From: JBJXFY01 sp046155815
GTDB lineage: Bacteria > Verrucomicrobiota > Verrucomicrobiia > Limisphaerales > CAIMTB01
Assembly: GCA_046155815.1 (NCBI GenBank)
Contig: JBJXFY010000301.1
Span: 1-19,610, forward strand
Direction of reading: 5' to 3'
Length of the DNA stretch: 19,610 nt
Shown: in pieces, positions 1 to 7,149 of the stretch
Layout of the letters: every line of letters begins with the position of its first letter
How positions within the stretch are numbered: the first letter of the stretch is position 1
Program-made: the position numbers and the translations under genes
Notes under the pieces: generated by a model
Seen by the model: the letters and a program-made list of their open reading frames with translations, nothing else
What the model was told of the DNA's origin: nothing
Databases searched by the model: none

Positions 1-650
1 GGGGCTGGACTGCACCCTGCCCGCCATTCACCGCGTGCTGGTTCGGCTGGGGCTGACAGGTGGGAAAGGACACCCCGCGCCTGCGAGCAGGACCGTCCCG
101 ACCTCCGGCGCGCGCGGCGGGCCTGGCCAGTGCACCCGCCGGCCCCTGGCAGGCCGCCACGATGCCCGCCTCGATCCGGCTGGACGGCCCCACCGCCTGC
201 ATGGCGATGGACGCGGCCATGGACACGGAAATCTTCCAGGCCTGTGTGCGGGAAGTGCCGTGCCCGACGCTGCGTCCGGGCGACTTGGTCGTGATGGACA
301 ACCTGCCACCGCACCAACACGGCCTCACCCCCCAACCGATCGAACAGGCCGGGGCGTCGGCCCGGTTCCTGCCGGCCTTTTCGCCGGACCTCAACCCGAT
401 CGAGAGGAGGTGGAGCGAGGTGGAGCTGCTCCGGCGGGGCGCGGAGGCGCGCACCGGGGCGGAACTCCAGGCCGCCCTCGCCGCCGCCCTGGCCTGCGTC
501 ACCGCCCAGGACGCCAGAAACGGGTTCGCCTCCTGCGGCTACCGCTTCATCCAATGCGAACTGGCTCTTCCCTCACCACTCACTGTCGGCAGCGGCGGCG
601 GAGTCGCCCGTGCGTTCACAAGTTGGCGCCATGAACGCCGACACTGCTGA
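1..650 (+). pseudogene. IS630-family DDE transposase remnant, internally deleted and frameshifted
   Basis: The sequence resembles IS630-family transposases (DDE_3 catalytic domain) but is spread over three frames. Bases 2-60 read as the end of the helix-turn-helix part (TLPAIHRVLVRLGLT). Bases 61 to about 125 continue in another frame with the family's EQDRPDLRRARRAW segment. From about 140 a third frame gives the C-terminal half, with the second catalytic Asp in VVMDN (296-298) and the catalytic Glu in DLNPIE (402-404). The stretch that should carry the first catalytic Asp, usually in a FIDETW-like motif, is missing between the second and third parts, so the enzyme cannot be active. Natural homology probably ends near CGYRF (about 550); the frame runs on to a stop at 648-650. 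The 5' end lies outside the window. No terminal inverted repeats could be recognised. Confidence 0.85.
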
Positions 651-686
651 GCGTCCAGCATGCAGTTTCCCATTGGGGGCACCGAT

Positions 687-821
687 CAGGGCCTTGAACG
701 TGACGTTCTGAACGGTGTCCTCCGCGGCGTGGGCGGCGCGGACGACCAGCCTCGCCGCGGCCTACAGGCGGGTGCGCGCCCGCTTGAGGCAGTGGAAGAC
801 GCCCGGCTCGGTGAGCTTCAT
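687..821 (-). pseudogene. ECF sigma factor N-terminal remnant (copy A)
   Basis: Starting at ATG 821 the reading is MKLTEPGVFHCLKRARTRL, then a TAG stop at 764-762. The same frame continues with LVVRAAHAAEDTVQNVTFKAL, a typical sigma-70 region 2 start (compare AEDIFQNV in ECF factors). It is clearly related to the broken sigma gene at 14686-14451. Similarity to that copy ends at about 687, close to the IS630 remnant, so the rest of the gene was lost by insertion or deletion. The ATG overlaps the stop of the serine hydrolase gene as ATGA, suggesting it was translationally coupled as the last gene of the cluster. The premature stop and truncation make it non-functional. Confidence 0.7.
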
Positions 822-2047
822 GGCCTCGCCGGGCGGTCCGGCGGCTTCAACGGCGGCCACGCCCGGTAAACGGCCGCGGCCATCTCGTTCGCCAGCGTGT
901 TGTCGAACGGCACTTCCTGCCGGAGCACAATCTGGATCAGGCGTTCGGACGGGACGACCCGGAAGTCCGTGCTGGCGTAGCCTCCCCACGTGTATTCCGT
1001 GGTTGTACGCAGTTCGGCTCCGCTGCCCAGCGTCACGTCCTTGATCTCGAGGCCGAGGCCGAAACGAAAACCTCCGTCGCCGCCGCTCAATTGGTTGGTG
1101 AACATCTGCCGCAGCGTGTCCTCCTGCAGCAGGCGGCGGCCCTCGAACACGCCGCCATCCACCAGCATCTGCCCGAAGCGGGCGTAGTCCCGCGCGGTGG
1201 AGACCAGCCCCCCGCCGCCGGAGAGGAAGGCGAAGCCGTCGTTGAACGGGCTGGTGGCCGCCGGGTCCGCCACGGCCCGCTTGCCGTCGCGCTGCCCGTA
1301 GCACGACGCGAACCGGTCCCGCTTGCCGGCGGGCACGGTGAAACCGGTGTCGGACATCTTCAACGGCGCGAACACCGCCTCCCGAAGGAAGACATCCAGC
1401 GGCTGCCCGGCCCAGACCTCAATCAGGCGCCCCAGCAGGTCGGTGTTGAAGCCGTAGGTGAATCTCCCGCCGGGATGGTGGAGCGCAGGGATGCGGGCCA
1501 GCGCTTCGGCCGCGTGCGCGATGGTCATTTCGGGCGGGAAGAGTTCGTGCGGCCCGCGGTAGCGAAGGCCCGCGCGTTCATAGAAGGCGCGAACCTCCTT
1601 CTCGTCGCCGTAGCTGTAGCCGGTGGCGTGGGTCAGGACGTCGCGAACGGTGATCGGCCGCTTCGGCACCACCTGCCGGAAGGTCTCGCCGGACTTCTCC
1701 AGCACCGTCGAGTTGGTGAAGGCCGGGATGAACCTCGCCACCGGGTCGTCGAGCTGAAACCTGCCCCGCTCGAACAGGATCATCGCCGCAACCGAGGTGA
1801 TCGGCTTGGTCATCGAGTAGATCCGCACGAGGGTGTCAGGCGAGAACGGCGCGCCGGTGTCCGGGTTGCTGGTCCCGGCGGCGGCCAGGTGGATCACCTC
1901 GCCGTTCCGGACCACCAGGTGGAGCGCCCCGGCGGCCTGCCCGGACCGGACGGCCTCCCCGAGCCGTCGCGCGACGGCGGGGAAGGCGGGGGCCTCCGCG
2001 GCGTGCACGCCGACGCACAGGAGCAGGACGGCCAGGATGGCCTTCAT
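818..2047 (-). CDS. Secreted serine hydrolase of the class C beta-lactamase / penicillin-binding-protein-like family
   Basis: This 409-residue protein begins with a signal peptide (MKAILAVLLLCVGVHA, cleavage near residue 17). The nucleophile motif S-x-x-K is SMTK at residues 78-81. The second motif is probably the Tyr of RFTYGFN, about residue 198, followed by an Asn. The third, usually [HWK]-x-G, is likely WGG in TWGGYASTDF near the C-terminus. Length and motifs fit the Pfam Beta-lactamase family, whose members include esterases, D-aminopeptidases and carboxypeptidases as well as beta-lactamases, so the substrate cannot be named. The gene follows the SASA-peptidase gene after 42 bases. Its stop TGA (820-818) overlaps the ATG of the sigma remnant. 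A truncated, frameshifted relative lies at 15114-14683. An antibiotic-resistance role is not implied; a peptidase or esterase acting with the neighbouring exported enzymes is more plausible. Confidence 0.9.
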   Translation of the reverse strand: MKAILAVLLLCVGVHAAEAPAFPAVARRLGEAVRSGQAAGALHLVVRNGEVIHLAAAGTSNPDTGAPFSPDTLVRIYSMTKPITSVAAMILFERGRFQLDDPVARFIPAFTNSTVLEKSGETFRQVVPKRPITVRDVLTHATGYSYGDEKEVRAFYERAGLRYRGPHELFPPEMTIAHAAEALARIPALHHPGGRFTYGFNTDLLGRLIEVWAGQPLDVFLREAVFAPLKMSDTGFTVPAGKRDRFASCYGQRDGKRAVADPAATSPFNDGFAFLSGGGGLVSTARDYARFGQMLVDGGVFEGRRLLQEDTLRQMFTNQLSGGDGGFRFGLGLEIKDVTLGSGAELRTTTEYTWGGYASTDFRVVPSERLIQIVLRQEVPFDNTLANEMAAAVYRAWPPLKPPDRPARP

Positions 2048-2089
2048 CGAGTGGGCTTCGTTTCGCGGGCCGCTCGGTGGAGGCCCGGG

Positions 2090-3736
2090 CTATTTCCAGA
2101 TGGCCTGGAGAACGTCATACATTTTCGGATCCTTGGCCTGGAGCTCGGCGCGGTCGAACGGCTCGAAGTCATTCCGGCCGAAGAACGCCTCGGTGGTCTC
2201 GGCGAAGTATTCCTGCTCGTTGTTCAGGGCGTAGGCACGGTCCGTCGTGAACTCATCGCCGGTCCAGCGCTTCACATGGTCGTAGGCACCCGATGATTTG
2301 GCCGCCGCGAAGGCGTCGAGGATGCCGGCGTGCTCATGCCCGAGGACGCGATCGTGAAACGCGTGCGCCAGCTCGTGCAGGGCGAGCATCGGCATGCGGC
2401 GGTCCTCGCCTTCCCAGAGGAGGGTGTTGGTGAACTCGACGGCGCGGGCCATCGCCGGATCGCGCCGGTTGGCGCGAAGCCAGCCGGCATCGGGATGATA
2501 CTCGGCCGTGGGGCGCACCCCGTCGTAGGGCGGGTTGAACCACAATGGCACCTCCTGCAGCCGGCTCACGTGATGGGTTGGCACCACCCGGCGGATCCCG
2601 GCCAACTGCTTCGCGAGCAGGGCCAGGGCCTGTTCGGTGGCCGGCCGCTCGTCCGCATCCAGAAGGGCCGGATTCACCCACACGGTCCAGCCCTCCAGGT
2701 CCCGGCGAAGATGCGCTGAACCTCCGCGACCGCTCGGCGTGGCCGCAACGCCCGTCAACGGAAGCATTGCCCGGCCCATCGCGTCGCCGATGAGCCAGTA
2801 GGTCTCGGCGTTCGAGTTCCAGTGGTAGTCCTGCCCGCGGGGCGACTGATCCTCCGGACGCCAGAAGCCGCGCGTGCCGACAAACGCGACGTTGCCTTTG
2901 AATTCCGCGCGCTCCGCCACGGCGGCCAGCGCCTTCATTGACGACAGCGCGCCGGGGTCCTTCTCGTTCGGGCCGGTCATGCCGGTCTCGGCAATGACGA
3001 ATGGAAGCGCGGGCGCGCCCAGGTCGCGGCGCAGGTCGCGGACGAAGTGCGCCATGTTGCTCTCATACTCGGTGTTGAACTGGTCGTTGATGCGGTCGTT
3101 CCAGCCCTGGTGCCAGCCGAAGCCCGCGAGCACGTGGCTGCCGTCGCTGCCGGGCACGAGTTCCTTGACGCGGTCCAGCGCGGTCCTGGTGAGCGCCAGC
3201 GTCTCGCGATAATACTTCCCGAGCAGGTCCGGCTCTTGTGCCAGCGCGGCGTCGTCCTTCTCGCCGAGCGAATAGGGTAGCTTGCCCGCGCTGGGGGGAC
3301 GGAAATCCACCGCGAGGCTCCGGCCGCCCCATGCGCACTTGATGAGCAGCACCGGCGCGTCGAGCGCGTCGCCCATCACCCAGCCAAAACCCAGTTCGGG
3401 ACCAATGGTCTCGCCCGGGTGCGCGCCGAAGCCGGCGATCAGCGGCCCGTCGCAGTCGAGGTAGGTGATCCACACGTCGCCGCGCGCACGCCATCTGCCG
3501 GCGGTGTCCACAAGCGGGGCGAAGCGCCTCGCGGTGGCGGGGTCCTTCACCAGAAACTCCAGCGAGCCTTGGCCGACGTGGCGCCGCGGTTCGGCCTGGA
3601 TGCGACCATGTCCCTCCATGTTGGACTGGCCGGCGAGGATGAACACCTTGACCGGACCGGAGGCGGCCGAGACAGGATGACTGGCGGCAGAGGTGACCAG
3701 GAGAAAAAGCGGGATCAGTTGAATGGCATGCTTCAT
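2090..3736 (-). CDS. Secreted fusion protein: SASA-type carbohydrate esterase plus lethal-factor-like zinc metallopeptidase
   Basis: This is a 548-residue protein with a signal peptide (about residues 1-25). Residues 28-325 resemble the sialate O-acetylesterase-like SGNH hydrolases (SASA/DUF303): nucleophile Ser38 in ILAGQSNMEG, a WHQG block at 208-211, and a likely catalytic His305 in DYHWNSNAE. Residues about 346-548 form a second domain starting DLEGWTVWVNPALL, with the zinc site HELAH at 454-458 and NEQEYFAE ending near 513. HExxH followed about 50 residues later by E[YF]FAE is the pattern of the anthrax lethal factor-like (ATLF) gluzincins. The likely roles are removal of acyl groups from a sugar and cleavage of protein outside the cytoplasm. 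The relative at 15860-15115 has a signal peptide and the peptidase domain but no esterase domain, so the two domains are separable. The gene lies 97 bases after the preceding gene and 42 before the serine hydrolase. Confidence 0.88.
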   Translation of the reverse strand: MKHAIQLIPLFLLVTSAASHPVSAASGPVKVFILAGQSNMEGHGRIQAEPRRHVGQGSLEFLVKDPATARRFAPLVDTAGRWRARGDVWITYLDCDGPLIAGFGAHPGETIGPELGFGWVMGDALDAPVLLIKCAWGGRSLAVDFRPPSAGKLPYSLGEKDDAALAQEPDLLGKYYRETLALTRTALDRVKELVPGSDGSHVLAGFGWHQGWNDRINDQFNTEYESNMAHFVRDLRRDLGAPALPFVIAETGMTGPNEKDPGALSSMKALAAVAERAEFKGNVAFVGTRGFWRPEDQSPRGQDYHWNSNAETYWLIGDAMGRAMLPLTGVAATPSGRGGSAHLRRDLEGWTVWVNPALLDADERPATEQALALLAKQLAGIRRVVPTHHVSRLQEVPLWFNPPYDGVRPTAEYHPDAGWLRANRRDPAMARAVEFTNTLLWEGEDRRMPMLALHELAHAFHDRVLGHEHAGILDAFAAAKSSGAYDHVKRWTGDEFTTDRAYALNNEQEYFAETTEAFFGRNDFEPFDRAELQAKDPKMYDVLQAIWK

Positions 3737-3833
3737 GGTTCTGTGCGCGCGAGCTTTTGCCGGTCAAGAGCCTCTGCAGTTGCCTATGAATGAAATGAGG
3801 TGCCTGCAAAGATCATGATCGAGTGCGGCTGGC

Positions 3834-5483
3834 TCAATCTCTTGCTGCCTGACCGGTGACGATGGGAACGTAGCCCACCTCCAGCCCCGGGGGCGGCGTG
3901 ACGAGCAAGGCGGGGTCGAGCGACACCAATCTTCCCCGGATGGGCGGGGCCATGTAGTCGCGGTCCAATGGCCAGTGCGCATGGAGTTTCTCCACCAAGC
4001 CTTGCAGCTTCGCCTTCTTCTCCTCACTCCAAGGGTATTGCTGAAAGGACGGCTGGTCCACGAACCGATACCAGGAATAGGTCACCACCGAGCCATCAAG
4101 GAGCCGGGCGGTGAACGGTCCAAGCTTTGGTCCGGGCCTCGCCCACGCACCGCCGGTGGGCGAGGTGTAGGGCGCTCCCTTCCCGGCGAGCTTGAATTCC
4201 TGGGTGAGCAGTCTGGTCTCCGCAGGAACATCCGCCTCGGGCACGGCCACCCGCTCCTCGCCGACGTGCCTATAGTACTGCGGGAACAGGCCTTTCGCGA
4301 CGAGGTCGTTGGTGGACCACTGCAAGCCCCACACGTTGCCATCGAAGATGCGCGTGTCGAGGGCGCGCTCCACCCCGGTGATCTTCTTGCCCGCCAGGTC
4401 GTAGGATGTCGGGGCGGCGGTGAGCTTGGGCTTCCACGCGCCCTTTCGGCCAATTTGCCCGGAGACGGCCGGGCCTCCATCGCGCCAGGCCTTGAAGTCG
4501 TCATAGAGCGCCGCTTTTGAGTAGTAAGTGACGTCCTGGACGAGGAAGGCGCGGCCTTCCTCGTCCACCGGAAATTGGAGCCTGGGCAGCTTGGAGTAGG
4601 TCGTCCCATCCGCGTCCTTGGAGTCGAAGCGCGGCACGGTGTTGATCTCCATCGCGCCGCCCCCCATGTCGCCGGGGCGCGCGTCGAGGCCGCGACCATG
4701 GATGAAAGGATACTTGAACAACTTGCCGATCTTGCTCCACGTCTCCGGAATGTAGTAGGCGATCGGGCCTTTGAAGTTCGCGGCGTTGAGGAAGCAGGTC
4801 CAGCTCTGGTCGCCCGTCGGCAGATCGCCCGCCGTGGGCTCAGTGAAGGGCAGCGCCATCCAGGTGTAGCCGAGGAACTCGCCGTCGGGCTGGCCCTGGA
4901 AAGGCAGCGCATCGGGAGGAATGAGCAGGCGGTTGCTCAACTGCGCAATGCCGAGGCGATTATCGGGCAGCGCCTCGTTGCTGTAGAAGAACGACCAGCC
5001 GGGCGAACCGACTTCGTAGTCGTAGCACTGCGGCGTGGCGTTCATGCTGAACTTCGGCGGGCCGTAACGGAAATGGTTGCCCGCCCAGTAACCCAGGCCG
5101 CCTTCCACCGTCTGGAAGACGCTGCTCCAGGTGGGGCCGCGCTCTTTCCACGTGCGCGCCAACGTGCCCTCGGGCGCAAGCGGCTGATCCTTGTTGTCGG
5201 AATTGTCCGGTTGAATCCAGGCGCTGGGCAGGCCGATCTGAAAGTTCTCCAATGGCTGCTCGACCAGCGACCAGACGGCAGCATAGAAGCCCATCCCGGC
5301 GCTGTAGCCGCCACCGGTCGGCAGCGGCTCGTGACCGAAACCGATGTAGCCGTGGAGTCCTTCTGCAAGGGACGATACCTTGCCACCGCCACTAAGCTCT
5401 TTGACGTTGTCGGACGGATCCTGGGCGGCACACGTCCCGGCTGTGAGTGCGACGACAGTGAGGAGTATGAGAATGTGAGTCAT
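3834..5483 (-). CDS. Secreted protein of unknown function, paralog of the gene at 5540-7147
   Basis: I recognise no named domain. The start chosen is ATG 5483 (MTHILILLTVVALTAGTCAAQ), which gives a clear signal peptide and 549 residues; the frame is open further upstream, but that stretch overlaps the preceding gene and looks non-coding. The mature protein is rich in aromatic residues, Gly and Pro. It aligns by eye with its neighbour in several blocks: GFYAAVWSLVE, VEGGLGYWAGNHF, GIAQLSNRLL, GEFLGYTWMALPFTEP, NAANFKGP, and a long conserved C-terminus from LDGSVVTYSWYRFVDQP through DPALLVTPPPGLEVGYVPI. No HExxH, SxxK or lipobox motif is visible. It could be an exported binding protein, an enzyme of a new family, or a structural protein; nothing in the sequence decides. 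It lies 56 bases after its paralog. Confidence 0.87.
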   Translation of the reverse strand: MTHILILLTVVALTAGTCAAQDPSDNVKELSGGGKVSSLAEGLHGYIGFGHEPLPTGGGYSAGMGFYAAVWSLVEQPLENFQIGLPSAWIQPDNSDNKDQPLAPEGTLARTWKERGPTWSSVFQTVEGGLGYWAGNHFRYGPPKFSMNATPQCYDYEVGSPGWSFFYSNEALPDNRLGIAQLSNRLLIPPDALPFQGQPDGEFLGYTWMALPFTEPTAGDLPTGDQSWTCFLNAANFKGPIAYYIPETWSKIGKLFKYPFIHGRGLDARPGDMGGGAMEINTVPRFDSKDADGTTYSKLPRLQFPVDEEGRAFLVQDVTYYSKAALYDDFKAWRDGGPAVSGQIGRKGAWKPKLTAAPTSYDLAGKKITGVERALDTRIFDGNVWGLQWSTNDLVAKGLFPQYYRHVGEERVAVPEADVPAETRLLTQEFKLAGKGAPYTSPTGGAWARPGPKLGPFTARLLDGSVVTYSWYRFVDQPSFQQYPWSEEKKAKLQGLVEKLHAHWPLDRDYMAPPIRGRLVSLDPALLVTPPPGLEVGYVPIVTGQAARD

Positions 5484-5539
5484 GTACAAGAGAGAGTGTG
5501 GCCGGTTCGGGTCCCAGCTGAATGCCCGCATGCTCCCAA

Positions 5540-7147
5540 TTACAACTCCTGTCGCGTGGCAATGGGGACATATCCTGCTTCGAGGCCCTTCGGCGGGGTG
5601 ACGACCAGCGCGGGGTCGATCTCGGCGAGGCGGCCAAAGTCGGGCGGCGCGAGGTAGTCCCGATCCTTGGTCCACGCGCGGTGCAGCTTCTCGACGCGCT
5701 TCTGCACCACTTCACGCTCAGCGGCGGTGAGGTCGGCATTGAACATGGCGGGCTGGTCGGCAAAGCGATACCAGTAGTAAGTGACCACGCTGCCGTCGCC
5801 GAGACGCGCCTGGAACGGGCCGGCGACGGGGCCGGGCTTTTTCCAGACACTTTGCGGATCGTCGGGCGTCGTGCGCGGTTCCTGCGGCTCTACCTTAGGC
5901 GTCTCGAAGCGGTGTTGGGTCAGGCCGAGGTCCGCCGGCACTTCGCGGGCGGGAAGCACGGACCAAAGCTCCTCGTCGCCCTCTCTGCCGAGGCGAAAGA
6001 ACTCCGGCAGCGTCACCAATGAGCCGTTCTTGCGTGTGAGCGTTTCGTTCCAGCGGCAGCCGAGCGTCAGCGGGTCGGGCGTGATCGAGGTTGCAAACGA
6101 TTTCCACGCGAGGGGGGCGGCCAGTTTACGTTCCACGCCGGGCGGGTAAAACGTCCAGCTCGATCCGCCCGTGGCCTTGAACTGCTGCACCGTCGCCGCG
6201 GCGCTCTTGATGCGGCCATCCGCCGCGGGACCGCCCGCGAACCAACGTTCCACGTCGTCCCACAGCGCGGATTTCTGGTACACCGTGTGCCGGTGCAGCA
6301 GCGCCGAGTGGCCCGCCGGGGTGACCGGAAACATGGTGGGCGCGAGCCGGGCGTAGGCGGTGCCGTCCCCGGACTTGCTGAAGACGGCGGGGATGTGCTG
6401 GGTCTCCATCTGGATCGCCTTGTTCGGTTCGGACGGCGCGGAGTCGAGGAGCTTGCCCGCCCAGCCGGGATGGTCGAGCAGCGCCACCGACCAGAAGTTC
6501 GGCGTGAAGAAGGTCGCGGGGCCCTTGAAGTTCGAGGTGTTCAGAAAAAGCGTCCAGCACTGGTTGCCGGTGGGAACGTTCCTGCCTGCGGTCGTGGTCT
6601 TGGGATCGGTGAGCGGCAGCGGGAGGTAGCCGTAGCCGAAGAATTCACCGCGCGTGCCCTGCTTGAGGTTCAATCCGTCGAGCGGAAAGAGCAGCCACGG
6701 ACTGAGCTGCGCGACGCCATACTTGCCACGCGGCTCCTCCCAACTGCCCGCCCCGTAGCCGGGACCGTTGGCGATCCACTTAAAGTTGTCGCCAACACCG
6801 CCCATGATGAACTTCGGCGTGGTCGAGGGGAAATGCGTGTCGCGCCACCAGCCGAGACCGCCCTCGATGTCCGTGTAGTGTTCCTCCTTCGGCTTCTGGC
6901 CGGCCGGATACTGCGGGAACATCCAGGTGCCGACGAGACCGCTTTGGAAATCGTGGCCGGGGTACGTCTCCACCAGCGGCCACGCCGCGGCGTAGAAGGA
7001 AAAGCCGGCATTGAACTCGTCCGGGACGCGTTCGCCCTCATACAACAGGTAGCCGTACATCTCGCCCTGCTGCACCTGGGCGGCGAACAGGCAGGTCGGA
7101 GCAGCGAACAGGGCGCCGGCGAGATGGGCTGCGCTGCGCATCTTCAT
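5540..7147 (-). CDS. Secreted protein of unknown function, paralog of the gene at 3834-5483
   Basis: The predicted protein has 535 residues with a signal peptide (MKMRSAAHLAGALFAAPTCLFAA). The frame is open well upstream, but ATG 7147 is preferred because it gives the signal peptide and lies two bases after the stop of the metallopeptidase gene, as expected for coupled translation. It shares with its paralog the blocks FYAAAWPLVE, IEGGLGWWRDTHF, GVAQLSPWLLFPLDGL, NVPTGNQCW, TSNFKGPATFF and the near-identical ending LGDGSVVTYYWYRFADQP to GLEAGYVPIATRQ. The C-terminal 100 residues are the best conserved part and may form a distinct domain. No catalytic motif of a known family is apparent. Tandem retention of two diverged copies suggests that each has its own substrate or that they form a hetero-oligomer; this is inference. 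Confidence 0.87.
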   Translation of the reverse strand: MKMRSAAHLAGALFAAPTCLFAAQVQQGEMYGYLLYEGERVPDEFNAGFSFYAAAWPLVETYPGHDFQSGLVGTWMFPQYPAGQKPKEEHYTDIEGGLGWWRDTHFPSTTPKFIMGGVGDNFKWIANGPGYGAGSWEEPRGKYGVAQLSPWLLFPLDGLNLKQGTRGEFFGYGYLPLPLTDPKTTTAGRNVPTGNQCWTLFLNTSNFKGPATFFTPNFWSVALLDHPGWAGKLLDSAPSEPNKAIQMETQHIPAVFSKSGDGTAYARLAPTMFPVTPAGHSALLHRHTVYQKSALWDDVERWFAGGPAADGRIKSAAATVQQFKATGGSSWTFYPPGVERKLAAPLAWKSFATSITPDPLTLGCRWNETLTRKNGSLVTLPEFFRLGREGDEELWSVLPAREVPADLGLTQHRFETPKVEPQEPRTTPDDPQSVWKKPGPVAGPFQARLGDGSVVTYYWYRFADQPAMFNADLTAAEREVVQKRVEKLHRAWTKDRDYLAPPDFGRLAEIDPALVVTPPKGLEAGYVPIATRQEL

Positions 7148-7149
7148 GA

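Larger units (their letters stand above)
687..2701 (-). repeat. Copy A of the duplicated peptidase-hydrolase-sigma cassette
   Basis: This segment covers the peptidase half of the fusion protein (from DLEGW), the complete serine hydrolase, and the sigma remnant. It corresponds in the same order and orientation to 15728-14600. The nucleotide match is easily seen, for example around 2177-2276 versus 15197-15296 (peptidase third-ligand region), where only scattered mismatches occur. Copy A is the more complete of the two. Confidence 0.85.

Noticed and set aside
645..660. Small inverted repeat TGCTG...CAGCA at the end of the transposase frame
   Set aside because: It has a stem of only 5 bases without a T-run. 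It could be part of the IS end or chance; there is not enough to call a terminator or terminal repeat.
818..2047. Antibiotic-resistance beta-lactamase
   Set aside because: The motifs place it in the broad beta-lactamase/esterase/carboxypeptidase family. The context with exported glycan and protein-active enzymes does not support a resistance role.
1091..2296. Plus-strand open frame of 401 codons
   Set aside because: It is antisense to the serine hydrolase, which carries S-x-x-K and a signal peptide.
5484..5675. Upstream extension of the unknown secreted protein at 3834-5483
   Set aside because: The extension overlaps the preceding paralog and encodes Arg/Pro-rich sequence; the internal ATG gives a clear signal peptide.
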